DNA of 64,000 nt. Origin: Bacteroidaceae bacterium. Lineage in GTDB: Bacteria; Bacteroidota; Bacteroidia; Bacteroidales; Bacteroidaceae. This document shows, one piece after another, positions 1 to 8,301 of the stretch. Within the stretch, counting starts at the first letter, position 1; each line of letters opens with the position of its first letter. The stretch covers positions 60,368 to 124,367 of the forward strand of contig JAGBBX010000015.1 of the NCBI GenBank assembly GCA_017938245.1, read 5' to 3'. The position numbers and the translations under genes are program-made. Under the pieces are notes generated by a model. That model saw only the letters and a list, made by a program, of their open reading frames with translations. It ran no database searches and had not been told where the DNA came from.

Positions 1-1507
1 AATAGGTCTCGGCATTTACCCCCTCCGAGGCCAGTTGCTCGGCATTGGGTACTATTAGCGCCACAAATTTCTCGCCGCGCTGAACCACGATAGACTCGGC
101 AATATAGGGAAGAGCATTCATCTTAACCTCAATCTCTTCGGGGTAGACATTCTGTCCGTTGCTCGAAAGGAGCATACTCTTGCAACGTCCAACAAGGAAC
201 AGAGTGCCGTCACCATCTATTGTTCCAAGATCACCGGTGCGAAACCAACCATCTTTAGTAAACACCTCGCTCTCGGCCTCGGGGTTCTTGTAATAACCGA
301 GCAGAAGATTATCGCCCTTAACAAGCACCTCGCCTACCATATTATGGGGGTCGGAAGAGTCAATCCTCGCCTCCATACGTTCGATAATCTCGCCACAAGA
401 CTTTAGTTTGTATCGTCCCAAGTGACCAAGAGAAATAAGTGGACCACACTCGGTCATACCATATCCCGTAACAAATGGCATCTGCAATTTTGTAATGAGC
501 AAATCCTCGATATACTCGGGAATTGCAGCTCCGCCGGTTATAATAACCTCACAATTTCCACCCATATAAGAGAGAAGAATTGTGCGCAAAGCCATACAGA
601 ACTCGGGGTTATGCTTGTAGTCATCGAGGCGCGCCTTACCCGTCTTACTGTTTACAAACTCTCCAATGGCAAACTCGGCTAGTTTGGATAGTACAAGGGG
701 AACCATCATCACAACTCGAGGACGAACAAGCTGCATAGCATCCTTTAATATAGAAGGTGCAGGGGGCATACCAAGCACAGTGAGATGCATACCGGCACAC
801 ACACAAGAGAGCATATCGGCTAAAAGGCCGAATATGTGAGTAAAGGGGAGTACACTAATGAAAGACTCACCTCGGCGATAGGGACAATGGAACAGGAAAG
901 ACTCGACATTGCTGCTTATACATTTTACCGAAAGCATTACACCCTTAGGATTACCTGTAGAGCCCGATGTATAGTTGAGACAGCAAAGCTCGTCCATCTC
1001 GGGTAACACATACTCTACCGCATCGGCAGTGAATCCGTTGGGATGCGCCGCTGCAAACAGCTCCTCGCGACGAGCATAAATCCCGGCGAAATTACCACGC
1101 GATGCAAGAAGCTCCATACTTTTCATATCGAATACAGCAATAACCTGAGGCATTGTCTCGAAATCCATTCCTTCGAAGATAGCCTTTTCGGTAAATAGAA
1201 TCTTACTGTCGGAGTGATGAACAAATTTCTGTGTATCGACAGGGGTGAATCCATTAAAAAGCTGACAAGCCACGTAACCACCCGATGTTGCAGCCATAAA
1301 AACAACTGCCCAATTGGCACTGCTACGGGCATTCAGCGAGATTTTATCGCCCTTTACAAGTCCTGCCTCGCGCCATACAAGATGCATTTTTTCAATCTCT
1401 TGCGCCATATCGGCGTATGTCTGTGTAACACCGCGATAATCACTTACTGCGGGAGCCGCCCAACAAGTCTTTACAATCTCTTGAAATCTTGATATAAAGT
1501 TCTTCAT
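1..1507 (-). CDS. AMP-dependent acyl-CoA ligase (long-chain fatty acid type), 3' end beyond window
   Basis: Reading the minus strand from the ATG at 1505-1507 gives an open frame of about 502 codons that leaves the window with no stop. It carries the adenylate-forming signature YTSGSTGNPKGV near residue 180, a second core motif TGYGMTECGP, and YKNPEAE followed by a GW(F)RTGD motif near the edge. These are the ATP/AMP-binding motifs of the ANL superfamily, which activate a carboxylate to acyl-AMP and then acyl-CoA. The substrate is inferred to be a long-chain fatty acid from overall resemblance to bacterial AMP-binding CoA ligases. No signal peptide is seen. The missing part is the C-terminal swivel domain. 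It is transcribed divergently from the M3 peptidase gene. Confidence 0.85.
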   Translation of the reverse strand, partial: MKNFISRFQEIVKTCWAAPAVSDYRGVTQTYADMAQEIEKMHLVWREAGLVKGDKISLNARSSANWAVVFMAATSGGYVACQLFNGFTPVDTQKFVHHSDSKILFTEKAIFEGMDFETMPQVIAVFDMKSMELLASRGNFAGIYARREELFAAAHPNGFTADAVEYVLPEMDELCCLNYTSGSTGNPKGVMLSVKCISSNVESFLFHCPYRRGESFISVLPFTHIFGLLADMLSCVCAGMHLTVLGMPPAPSILKDAMQLVRPRVVMMVPLVLSKLAEFAIGEFVNSKTGKARLDDYKHNPEFCMALRTILLSYMGGNCEVIITGGAAIPEYIEDLLITKLQMPFVTGYGMTECGPLISLGHLGRYKLKSCGEIIERMEARIDSSDPHNMVGEVLVKGDNLLLGYYKNPEAESEVFTKDGWFRTGDLGTIDGDGTLFLVGRCKSMLLSSNGQNVYPEEIEVKMNALPYIAESIVVQRGEKFVALIVPNAEQLASEGVNAETY

Positions 1508-1994
1508 AATATTGATTTTTCTACCTTTAAAATATAGCCTACTGGTTTCTGGCGACAAAAGTAGATATAAAATTTTATCAAATTGCACAATTATTTACTT
1601 TTGTGCAATTATTTCATATTTTTTGTGCTTTCCAAATTTTAATTTATATTTATTGTTCATTTTAATCATATATATCAGACTATATTGTACTTTATATTCA
1701 TCAACAATAAGTATAATGTAAAAAAATATTCAAAGGAATATAAAGGATAAAGAGAGGACTTTTTGTTCGCAAAAAGCAGAGATGTAATTGTTTTATCAGC
1801 CTTCGGAAGAGATACTATTTACGACACTTACTACAAAAAATATCCCGGTCGTTTGATATTTCTCACCCGTTTATTGAGGAATTTGCTGCAAACCGCGCTA
1901 TATTTGCAAGCAATTGCTACGCAAAGGTATTGTTTCGGACCATTTCTAAACAAAAACCACCTATTGCACATTTTAAAAGATAGACTACACTATT
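1508..1994. other. AT-rich divergent intergenic region
   Basis: This 487-base spacer lies between the ligase (leftward) and the M3 peptidase (rightward). On the minus strand TACTTTTG at 1556-1563 fits the Bacteroidota -7 consensus TAnnTTTG, about 50 bases before the ligase start. On the plus strand TATATTTG at 1899-1906 fits the same consensus, with a TTG at 1874-1876 about 22 bases upstream, and would give an 80-base leader for the peptidase gene. An 80-codon frame at 1763-2005 overlaps the peptidase start and does not look like a protein. Nothing else was recognised. Confidence 0.4.
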
Positions 1995-4064
1995 ATGATG
2001 AATAAAGAGATTAAAACCAATGCAGATATCAAGGATAACCCTTTCTGCTCAGAATACAATACTCCATTCAATGCTATTCCATACGACCGAATAACATTGG
2101 AACATTTTATTCCTGCCGTAAAAGAGGGAATAAGACGAGAGCAAGAGAACATTGACAATATTTGCAATAATCCACAAGAAGCTACATTCGAGAATACAAT
2201 AGAGGAATTTGAACGTGCAGGAGCGATGTTGGGCGATGTAATGTGCGCATTCGAGGCGCTCATTAACTCACGCAGCTACGACAAGATTGCGGCTGTGTCG
2301 GAGGAGATTCATAAACTTTACACTATTCACAGCAATAACATCACTCTTAACAAGGCACTTTTTGCAAGAATAAAAGCAGTAAAGGAGCAAGAAAACAGTT
2401 ATCTTAGAAAAGACCAAAAGCGACTGCTCGACGAGATATATAGAATGTTTGAACGCTCGGGAGCCAACCTCAACGATAGTGAGCGCAAAGAGTACCGTGA
2501 ACTGAGCGAGAAACTGAGTATGCTCTCGCTTAAATTCCAGGAAAACCTGATAAAAGAGACTGACGAATATACACTGCACATCACTAATGCATCTGATGTA
2601 GAGGGTATGCCTGCCGACCTTTTAGAGACAGCAGCAGCCACAGCAAAAGAACAGAATAATGAGGGATGGATATTTACTTTGCATCGTCCCAGCTATCTGC
2701 CTTTCATAACATTCTGCCGCAACCGCGAACTGCGCCGACAGATGTATATGGAATATAGCACACTTTGTGCCAAAGGGAACGAATACGACAATCGCGAAAT
2801 AGTAAAGGAGATTGTAAACGCCCGCTTGCACCTTGCCAATCTGCTGGGTTACGACACATACAGTGACTACATACTCGCCGAAAGGATGGCAAAGAACAGC
2901 GATGCAGTGTTTGCTCTGCTTGGCAAACTAACTTGGGCCTATCTGCCTGCGGCACGAAAAGAGATGGACGAGATAAAAGCAGTCGCATACGCAAGTGAGG
3001 GCGAAGGATTCGAGTTTATGCCTTGGGATTTTGCCTACTACAGCGAGAGACTGAAAGAGCAGAAATTCGACCTCAGCGACGAGATGATACGTCCATATTT
3101 CAACCTCGAACAAGCCATATACGGGGCATTCTATCTTGCCACACGACTATACGGAATAACGTTCAAGCTGTGCCACAATGTACCCACATTCCACCCCGAT
3201 GTAAAGGTGTGGGAGGTACTCGACTACGACGGCTCGCACCTTGCACTGCTCTACTGCGATTTCTACACTCGCAAAGGAAAGCACGGCGGTGCGTGGATGG
3301 ACTCACTAAAGCCACAATGGCGCGATGCCAATGGAAACGACCACCGTCCCCACGTGACACTATCTACCAACTACCGCAAGCCGCAACCGGGAAAGCCCAC
3401 ACTGCTTACATTCGACGAGCTGAACACACTTATGCACGAGTTCGGACACTGCCTGCACGGGATAGTATCGAACGTGACATACGCAAGCCAATGCAGTCCC
3501 AATGTGCTATGGGACTTTGTAGAGATGCCATCGCAAATAATGGAGAATTTCATCACCGAGGAGGAATTTCTAAAGGCATTTGCTTTCCACCACGAGAGCG
3601 GCGAGATTATCCCAAAAGAGCTATTGGAGAAACTACTCGCTACACGCACATTCAAGGCAGCCTATCAATGCGTACGCCAGGTTGGCCTTGGACTCATAGA
3701 CCAAGCTTGGCATAATATAACAAAGCCATTCAATGGCGACGTACTCGACTACGAGCATAAAGCCACCGCAGCACTGCGACTGATGCCTGTAATACCCGAG
3801 ACTGCCATCACACCACAATTCTCACATATAATGTCGGGAGGATATTCGGCAGGATATTACAGCTACAAATGGGCCGAAATGTTGGATGCCGATGCATTCT
3901 CACGTTTCAAAGAAGAGGGAGTAATGAATATGAAGGTGGCACAATCGCTACGCGAAGAGATTCTCTCACGTGGCGACACCGAACATCCACAAGAGTTATA
4001 CATACGTTTCAGAGGTCGCAAACCACAGATTGACGCGATGCTCGAACGCGACGGAATTAAATAA
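1995..4064 (+). CDS. dcp: M3 family metallopeptidase, peptidyl-dipeptidase Dcp / oligopeptidase A type
   Basis: A 689-residue protein of the thimet-oligopeptidase fold. The zinc site HEFGH is at residues 481-485 within LMHEFGHCLHG, and the third ligand is probably the Glu in the downstream FVEMPSQ motif. The opening segment NPFCSEYNTPFNAIPYDRI is typical of Dcp-like enzymes. The family removes dipeptides or cleaves short oligopeptides, usually in cytoplasm or periplasm. No signal peptide is visible, so a cytoplasmic place is inferred. Length matches the family (about 680-700). Two tandem ATG codons (1995, 1998) could each be the start. A lipoprotein gene follows 2 bases after the stop, so the two are probably co-transcribed. 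Confidence 0.92.
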   Translation: MMNKEIKTNADIKDNPFCSEYNTPFNAIPYDRITLEHFIPAVKEGIRREQENIDNICNNPQEATFENTIEEFERAGAMLGDVMCAFEALINSRSYDKIAAVSEEIHKLYTIHSNNITLNKALFARIKAVKEQENSYLRKDQKRLLDEIYRMFERSGANLNDSERKEYRELSEKLSMLSLKFQENLIKETDEYTLHITNASDVEGMPADLLETAAATAKEQNNEGWIFTLHRPSYLPFITFCRNRELRRQMYMEYSTLCAKGNEYDNREIVKEIVNARLHLANLLGYDTYSDYILAERMAKNSDAVFALLGKLTWAYLPAARKEMDEIKAVAYASEGEGFEFMPWDFAYYSERLKEQKFDLSDEMIRPYFNLEQAIYGAFYLATRLYGITFKLCHNVPTFHPDVKVWEVLDYDGSHLALLYCDFYTRKGKHGGAWMDSLKPQWRDANGNDHRPHVTLSTNYRKPQPGKPTLLTFDELNTLMHEFGHCLHGIVSNVTYASQCSPNVLWDFVEMPSQIMENFITEEEFLKAFAFHHESGEIIPKELLEKLLATRTFKAAYQCVRQVGLGLIDQAWHNITKPFNGDVLDYEHKATAALRLMPVIPETAITPQFSHIMSGGYSAGYYSYKWAEMLDADAFSRFKEEGVMNMKVAQSLREEILSRGDTEHPQELYIRFRGRKPQIDAMLERDGIK

Positions 4065-4066
4065 AA

Positions 4067-4474
4067 ATGAAAAAGATATTTTATGCACTTATAGCAACGC
4101 TGTTTCTTGTCGGATGCGACAACAGCGACGACCTTAGCGAGATTTTCCAGAACAAGACTTGGAAACTAACGTTTTTCCAAGAGGGAAGAGAGCGCAATAT
4201 AGCCAAAGATGGTTATAACATAAGATTCTACGAAAGCAGCTTCACAGCAAACACCCCTTCGGGTGCAGCAATAGTGGGAAATTGGCAAGCCGACAACAAA
4301 AGCCGTACATTACAATGTACCAACGTGCGCGTTGGAGACGGCAGTATTGCAAATGACACAACAGCCACAAAAATGAAATTGTTTTTAGAAAAAGCATCGA
4401 GTTATAATGGCGATGCCAACTGGTTGCAGATAAGACAACTGGATAATGTATATATGCAATTCCATAACCGATAA
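4067..4474 (+). CDS. Small exported lipoprotein, DUF4847-like
   Basis: A 135-residue protein with a lipoprotein signal: Lys-Lys, a hydrophobic run and a lipobox ending LVGC, so Cys17 would be acylated. The mature part starts DNSDDLSEIFQNKTWKL and shows a small lipocalin-like pattern of alternating polar and apolar residues (TWKLTFFQEG, NWQA). It resembles the uncharacterised DUF4847 family of Bacteroidales lipoproteins; that family call comes from memory. It sits 2 bases after the M3 peptidase and 12 bases before dCMP deaminase, and it belongs to their operon. Function is unknown. Confidence 0.7.
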   Translation: MKKIFYALIATLFLVGCDNSDDLSEIFQNKTWKLTFFQEGRERNIAKDGYNIRFYESSFTANTPSGAAIVGNWQADNKSRTLQCTNVRVGDGSIANDTTATKMKLFLEKASSYNGDANWLQIRQLDNVYMQFHNR

Positions 4475-4486
4475 AGTATTAAAGAT

Positions 4487-4915
4487 ATGGACAAAAAGAG
4501 ACACGACTTAGACAATCGCTATATGAGTATGGCCAAAATATGGGCCGAGAACTCATACTGTCAACGCCGAAAAGTGGGTGCACTGATTGTAAAAAACAAT
4601 ATGATAATTTCGGACGGATATAACGGCACACCATCGGGATTCGAGAATGTTTGTGAAGACGAAGATGGACTCACAAAGCCATACGTACTGCACGCCGAGG
4701 CAAATGCCATAACTAAAATAGCCCGTTCGAACAACAACAGCGACGGTGCCACACTCTATGTTACCGCATCGCCCTGCATCGAGTGTGCAAAGCTCATAAT
4801 TCAAGCAGGAATAAAGCGCGTCGTATATGCCGAGAAGTATCGTCTTACCGATGGCATTGACCTGCTCGAAAGAGCCGGTGTAGAGGTAATATATCTGCAA
4901 CCCAACGAAGAATAG
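4487..4915 (+). CDS. Deoxycytidylate (dCMP) deaminase
   Basis: A 142-residue zinc deaminase. The zinc and proton-shuttle motif HAEANAI is near residue 69 and the paired cysteines occur as SPCIECAKLI near residue 97, the HAE/PCxxC arrangement of the cytidine and dCMP deaminase superfamily. The conserved GTPSGFENVCED segment just before fits the ComEB/dCMP branch, which converts dCMP to dUMP for thymidylate synthesis. Length matches the family (about 140-160). It follows the lipoprotein gene by 12 bases and precedes the S41 protease by 33 bases, so it is probably part of a four-gene operon. Confidence 0.88.
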   Translation: MDKKRHDLDNRYMSMAKIWAENSYCQRRKVGALIVKNNMIISDGYNGTPSGFENVCEDEDGLTKPYVLHAEANAITKIARSNNNSDGATLYVTASPCIECAKLIIQAGIKRVVYAEKYRLTDGIDLLERAGVEVIYLQPNEE

Positions 4916-4948
4916 AAAACACAAAGAGGCTCATAACAGAGTCTTAAA

Positions 4949-6580
4949 ATGGTTAAGAAGAATAACAAAATGAAAAAATACACCCCTACTCTGCTGGTTC
5001 TGTCGGCACTCATAGGTACCTTTATAGGATTCTACATAGCCGACATACAACAAAAGACTATTATAATCCCAAGCGGGATGAACAAAGTAGACGAGCTGAT
5101 GGAGCTTGTACACCGTTGCTACGTCGACTCTCTCGAAATGAACGAGATTATTGAAAAGACAATGCCTAAGATTCTCACCGAGCTCGACCCGCACAGCACC
5201 TATATCCCTGCAAAAGACCTTGAGGCAACCAATGCCGACCTAAGAAGCAGTTTCAGCGGAATAGGCATACGTTTCTTGATAGAGGAGGATACGATTCACA
5301 TAAGCGACATTATACGTGGCGGCCCGTCGGAGCAGGTAGGACTTATGCCAGGCGACCGCATCATCACCATCAACGACACACTGTTTGTAGGAAAAGTATG
5401 CACCAACGATGCTGCAATGAGTAAGCTCAAAGGTCCCGGAGGAACAAAGGTCAAGATTGGAGTAAAGCGCTGGGGCGAGAAAGAGCTTCTGCACTTTAAT
5501 ATCACAAGAGGAGAGATTCCTGTTCAAAGCATCGAGGCATCGTATATGATTAACAACAAGTGGGGCTATATACAGGTCGAGAAATTTGCCGAGAACACCT
5601 TCAGCGAATTTATAATAAGCCTTGCACGATTGGCACTGCAAAAATCACAAGGTCTTATAATCGACCTTCGAGGTAATGGCGGCGGATATATGGGTGTGGC
5701 AATACAGATGGCAAACGAATTTCTTGATAAAGGAGATATGATTGTCTACACCGAGGGTATGCATCAACCACGAAGCACCGACTACGCCAACGGAAGAGGC
5801 AAGTTCAAGAATACGCCGCTTGTCATATTAACCGACGAAGGTTCGGCATCGGCAAGCGAGATTCTTGCAGGTACCATACAGGATAACGACCGAGGAATAA
5901 TAATTGGCCGACGCACCTTCGGCAAGGGACTCGTCCAGCAGCCGTTTGAGTTTATGGATGGTTCGGCCGTGCGTCTTACCATTGCCCGCTACTATACACC
6001 GTCGGGACGTTGCATACAGAAGCCTTACACAAAGGGGAATGCCGAGGATTATGCAATGGATATTGTGCATCGTTACGAAAGAGGCGAATTCTTCTCGCAG
6101 GATAGTATACACCAGAACGACAGCATAGTTTATAAAACCCGTTTGGGACGTCCCGTATATGGTGGCGGTGGTATTATGCCCGACATATTCGTATCGAGTG
6201 ATACCAGCGACGTTTCATCCTACTTCAGTCAAGCTGTTTCCAAAGGTCTGGTACGTCAGTACACATTTAAATACAGCGATGTAAACCGTCCTAAACTATC
6301 GCAATATAAGAAATACGAAGAGATGATTGAGTATCTGAAGCAGCAAGGTCTTGTCGATGACTTTGTAAAATTTGCATCGGCAAAGGGACATAAGCCACGT
6401 TATTGGCAGATAGAGAGGTCGCGCAAGCGTCTCGAACAAACCATCTTCGCTAACATAATATACAATTCACTTGGAATGTTAGAGCACGTCAAATACATAA
6501 ACACTTTTGACACGACAGTGCTTAAAGCAATAGAGGTGCTCGAAAAAGGAGAGTCGTTCCCAAAGATTGTCAATAAATAG
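4949..6580 (+). CDS. S41 family C-terminal processing peptidase (CtpA/Prc type)
   Basis: A 543-residue envelope protease. An N-terminal hydrophobic segment (residues about 10-30) acts as a membrane anchor or signal. A PDZ domain follows (residues about 90-170, with PGDRIITIND). The catalytic S41 domain carries the Ser in GSASASEI (Ser301) and the general-base Lys in TFGKGLVQ (Lys326). The 25-residue spacing equals that of E. coli Prc Ser430/Lys455. Family members trim periplasmic and envelope proteins from the C-terminus. A later ATG at 4970 is preceded by an A-rich tract and is a possible alternative start. It ends the operon, and a strong terminator begins 5 bases after the stop. Confidence 0.9.
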   Translation: MVKKNNKMKKYTPTLLVLSALIGTFIGFYIADIQQKTIIIPSGMNKVDELMELVHRCYVDSLEMNEIIEKTMPKILTELDPHSTYIPAKDLEATNADLRSSFSGIGIRFLIEEDTIHISDIIRGGPSEQVGLMPGDRIITINDTLFVGKVCTNDAAMSKLKGPGGTKVKIGVKRWGEKELLHFNITRGEIPVQSIEASYMINNKWGYIQVEKFAENTFSEFIISLARLALQKSQGLIIDLRGNGGGYMGVAIQMANEFLDKGDMIVYTEGMHQPRSTDYANGRGKFKNTPLVILTDEGSASASEILAGTIQDNDRGIIIGRRTFGKGLVQQPFEFMDGSAVRLTIARYYTPSGRCIQKPYTKGNAEDYAMDIVHRYERGEFFSQDSIHQNDSIVYKTRLGRPVYGGGGIMPDIFVSSDTSDVSSYFSQAVSKGLVRQYTFKYSDVNRPKLSQYKKYEEMIEYLKQQGLVDDFVKFASAKGHKPRYWQIERSRKRLEQTIFANIIYNSLGMLEHVKYINTFDTTVLKAIEVLEKGESFPKIVNK

Positions 6581-6584
6581 TATT

Positions 6585-6634
6585 CCCAAAAACAAGATGC
6601 CACTGCCGCGCGGCAGTGGCATCTTGTTTTTGGG
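6585..6634 (+). terminator. Intrinsic terminator after the S41 protease operon
   Basis: A perfect 23-base inverted repeat around a GCGC centre. The left arm begins CCCAAAAACAAG and the right arm ends CTTGTTTTTGGG. It starts 5 bases after the stop codon and its right arm carries the T-rich tract. Confidence 0.85.
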
Positions 6635-6730
6635 TTAATATATTATTATTGGTATCCTGTAAAACTTTTTCAGTCTCTCATTTAGGCCTGTTTACTAAAT
6701 TCAGCCTTTCATTGTTATTTTTCTCCTACT

Positions 6731-6780
6731 TTTTGTGCAACATTTCGGGCGATTAAAAATCGCCCCTACAAGCACAAAAA
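6731..6780. repeat. Dispersed palindromic repeat, copy 1
   Basis: A nested palindrome. The core at 6747-6769 reads GGGCGATT-AAA-AATCGCCC followed by CTAC, and outer arms TTTTTGTGC / GCACAAAAA at 6731-6739 and 6772-6780 enclose it. The same core occurs at 29184-29206 and, inverted, at 29257-29279. It has the look of a REP-like miniature element. No protein is encoded. Confidence 0.75.
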
Positions 6781-6788
6781 ATCTTAAC

Positions 6789-6878
6789 GTAAAATGCTCA
6801 CGATGTTTTTTGGGTGCAGCGGAACTCGCTTCGCTCAAACATCCTCGCACTTAATCCAAAAAACATCTACGATTTTAC
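6789..6878. repeat. Long imperfect hairpin with internal stem
   Basis: GTAAAAT at 6789-6795 pairs with ATTTTAC at 6872-6878. GATGTTTTTTGG at 6802-6813 pairs exactly with CCAAAAAACATC at 6856-6867. Within the loop GTGC and GCAC pair, and a CTCGCTTCGCTC segment can fold. It could be a structured RNA, a terminator cluster or a miniature mobile element. It lies directly upstream of an AT-rich accessory module. Confidence 0.5.
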
Positions 6879-7044
6879 TAATTTTTCTATGGCGTACCAA
6901 TGAACAACCAATGAACATCCTTATGATTTTATGAAAAAGCGGGCGGAATTGGGATAAATGCACTATGCTTCAATCTTATTATAATATTTTTAAGAAAAAT
7001 CGAACTAAATCAATACAAAATTCTTTATCCTCATAGATTCTTAT

Positions 7045-7052
7045 TACTTTTG
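7045..7052 (+). promoter_or_regulatory. Candidate -7 element for the DUF3791/DUF3990 operon
   Basis: TACTTTTG fits the Bacteroidota -7 consensus TAnnTTTG and would start transcription about 55 bases before the first gene. No clear -33 box was found, so the call is tentative. The rest of 6879-7115 is AT-rich with nothing recognised. Confidence 0.35.
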
Positions 7053-7115
7053 CTTATAGTTATGTTATAAAAGTAGGACTAATATTAGTACAATATTATA
7101 ATTAGGTAAGATATT

Positions 7116-7328
7116 ATGGATAAAAAGACACTTGAATTTGTGACGTTTTGCATAAGCAAACTTTCCATATTGTTGAAACTGCCACAAAAAGAAATATATA
7201 CCCGTTTAAAATCATCAGGTATTTTATATGAATACATTGTTCCCTCATACGATGTACTTCATACGTTCAGTTCTAGATACTTGATGGAAGATCTTACTGA
7301 ATACATGAGGGAGAAAGGAGTTTTATAA
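7116..7328 (+). CDS. DUF3791 family small protein
   Basis: A 70-residue, largely helical protein with the signature YIVPSYDVLHTFSSRYLMEDL that I associate with the uncharacterised DUF3791 family. It is the first gene of a tight three-gene module: 2 bases separate it from the DUF3990 gene. Members often sit beside DUF3990 genes, an arrangement reminiscent of toxin-antitoxin pairs, but no function is established to my knowledge. The module is visibly more AT-rich than the S41 and dcp genes to its left, which suggests horizontal acquisition. Confidence 0.75.
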   Translation: MDKKTLEFVTFCISKLSILLKLPQKEIYTRLKSSGILYEYIVPSYDVLHTFSSRYLMEDLTEYMREKGVL

Positions 7329-7330
7329 GT

Positions 7331-7804
7331 ATGAAACTATACCATTCATCCAATGTAATTGTTGAATCTCCAGATACTCTGCATTCTCGCAATTATCTGG
7401 ATTTTGGTCGTGGTTTTTATCTAACTTCATTATATGAACAGGCTGTACGATATGCACAGCGTTTCAAAAGAAGAGGACAACAAGCATGGCTCAATACATA
7501 CGAATTTTCTATCGATGATGATTCTCAATGGAACATCATAAATTTTGATTCTTATGATGAACATTGGCTTGATTTTGTAGCTCAATGCCGAGATGGGAAA
7601 GATGTTGGAGATTACGATATGGTTATTGGAGGAATCGCCAATGATAGAGTAATCCTCACTCTTGACAGATATTTTGCTCACGAAATATCACAAGAAGAAG
7701 CTCTTGGACTATTGCGTTTTGAAAAGCCCAATATACAATATTGTATACGCACAGAAAGAATGTTGCGTGAATGTCTAACCTATATAAATTGTGAACAGAT
7801 ATGA
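7331..7804 (+). CDS. DUF3990 family protein, possible ADP-ribosyltransferase-fold toxin
   Basis: A 157-residue protein opening with LYHSSNVIVESP and then YLDFGRGFYLTS..QAVRYAQRF. This is the DUF3990 pattern and resembles the His and Tyr motifs of ADP-ribosyltransferase-like folds. A possible third motif is the Glu-rich EISQEEALG near residue 120. Catalysis is inferred, not shown. It lies between two small helical proteins, 2 bases after the first and overlapping the third by 4 bases, which implies coupled translation. That architecture would suit a toxin held by small partners. Confidence 0.7.
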   Translation: MKLYHSSNVIVESPDTLHSRNYLDFGRGFYLTSLYEQAVRYAQRFKRRGQQAWLNTYEFSIDDDSQWNIINFDSYDEHWLDFVAQCRDGKDVGDYDMVIGGIANDRVILTLDRYFAHEISQEEALGLLRFEKPNIQYCIRTERMLRECLTYINCEQI

Positions 7805-8019
7805 GCGAAGATGGCAAACAAGTTATGAGAAGTGCTCAGTGTGCTAGAATTATTCTTTGTATTTGTGAAATGTATGGTGTATCGATTGATGAAGCGACAG
7901 ATATATATTATAATTCAGAAACAGCTGATATGATTGAAGAGGGAATAGCAGATTTACATTGTCGAAGCGACAAGTATCTGGCTGAAGAAATTTGGAAGGA
8001 GCATCAAGAAACGAAATAG
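7801..8019 (+). CDS. Small DUF3791-like protein, third gene of the module
   Basis: A 72-residue, acidic, helical protein (motifs ICEMYGVSIDEATDIYY and MIEEGIADLHCRSDKYLAEEI). Its ATG overlaps the DUF3990 stop codon as ATGA, so the two are translationally coupled. It has the size and composition of a partner or antitoxin. Resemblance to DUF3791-type proteins that follow DUF3990 genes is from memory and weaker than for the first gene. Confidence 0.6.
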   Translation: MSEDGKQVMRSAQCARIILCICEMYGVSIDEATDIYYNSETADMIEEGIADLHCRSDKYLAEEIWKEHQETK

Positions 8020-8115
8020 GGTTACCGTTTCAAAATGGTATACTAATACTATACAACCAAACTTAGAAACATTGGTAGCGATGTAAGAATTACTTTTGGT
8101 CAGCAGAATAAAAAG

Positions 8116-8151
8116 AACCACCTTGCCGCAGTCTCTTTGGGTTTGGTGGTT
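8116..8151 (+). terminator. Weak terminator after the DUF3990 module
   Basis: AACCACC at 8116-8122 pairs with GGTGGTT at 8145-8151 around a 22-base loop, followed by a short T run. The long loop makes this a weak candidate. Confidence 0.4.
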
Positions 8152-8224
8152 TAATGGTTAGGTATCGCCATCTAAGGTGCTTGACTCATAGATTACTTAC
8201 ACCTCACAATTATTCCTAAAAACA

Positions 8225-8277
8225 TAGTCGGTTAAACAAATTTTATCGGACACCAATAATATTTGCTTAACCGACTA
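8225..8277 (-). terminator. Terminator for the TlpA-like lipoprotein gene
   Basis: TAGTCGGTTAA at 8225-8235 pairs with TTAACCGACTA at 8267-8277, and the pairing extends inward with one break. Read on the minus strand, the stem is followed by TGTTTTTAGG, a T tract. It begins 25 bases beyond the stop at 8302. Confidence 0.7.
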
Positions 8278-8301
8278 TATATCGGATACAAACAATCTCT
8301 C

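Noticed and set aside
1763-2005. 80-codon plus-strand frame upstream of the M3 peptidase
   Set aside because: AT-rich, overlaps the peptidase start out of frame, low-complexity composition and no family resemblance.
3023-3715. 230-codon frame within the M3 peptidase gene
   Set aside because: It lies in another frame of a clearly coding gene and its composition (Arg, Thr, Pro-rich) is that of a shadow.
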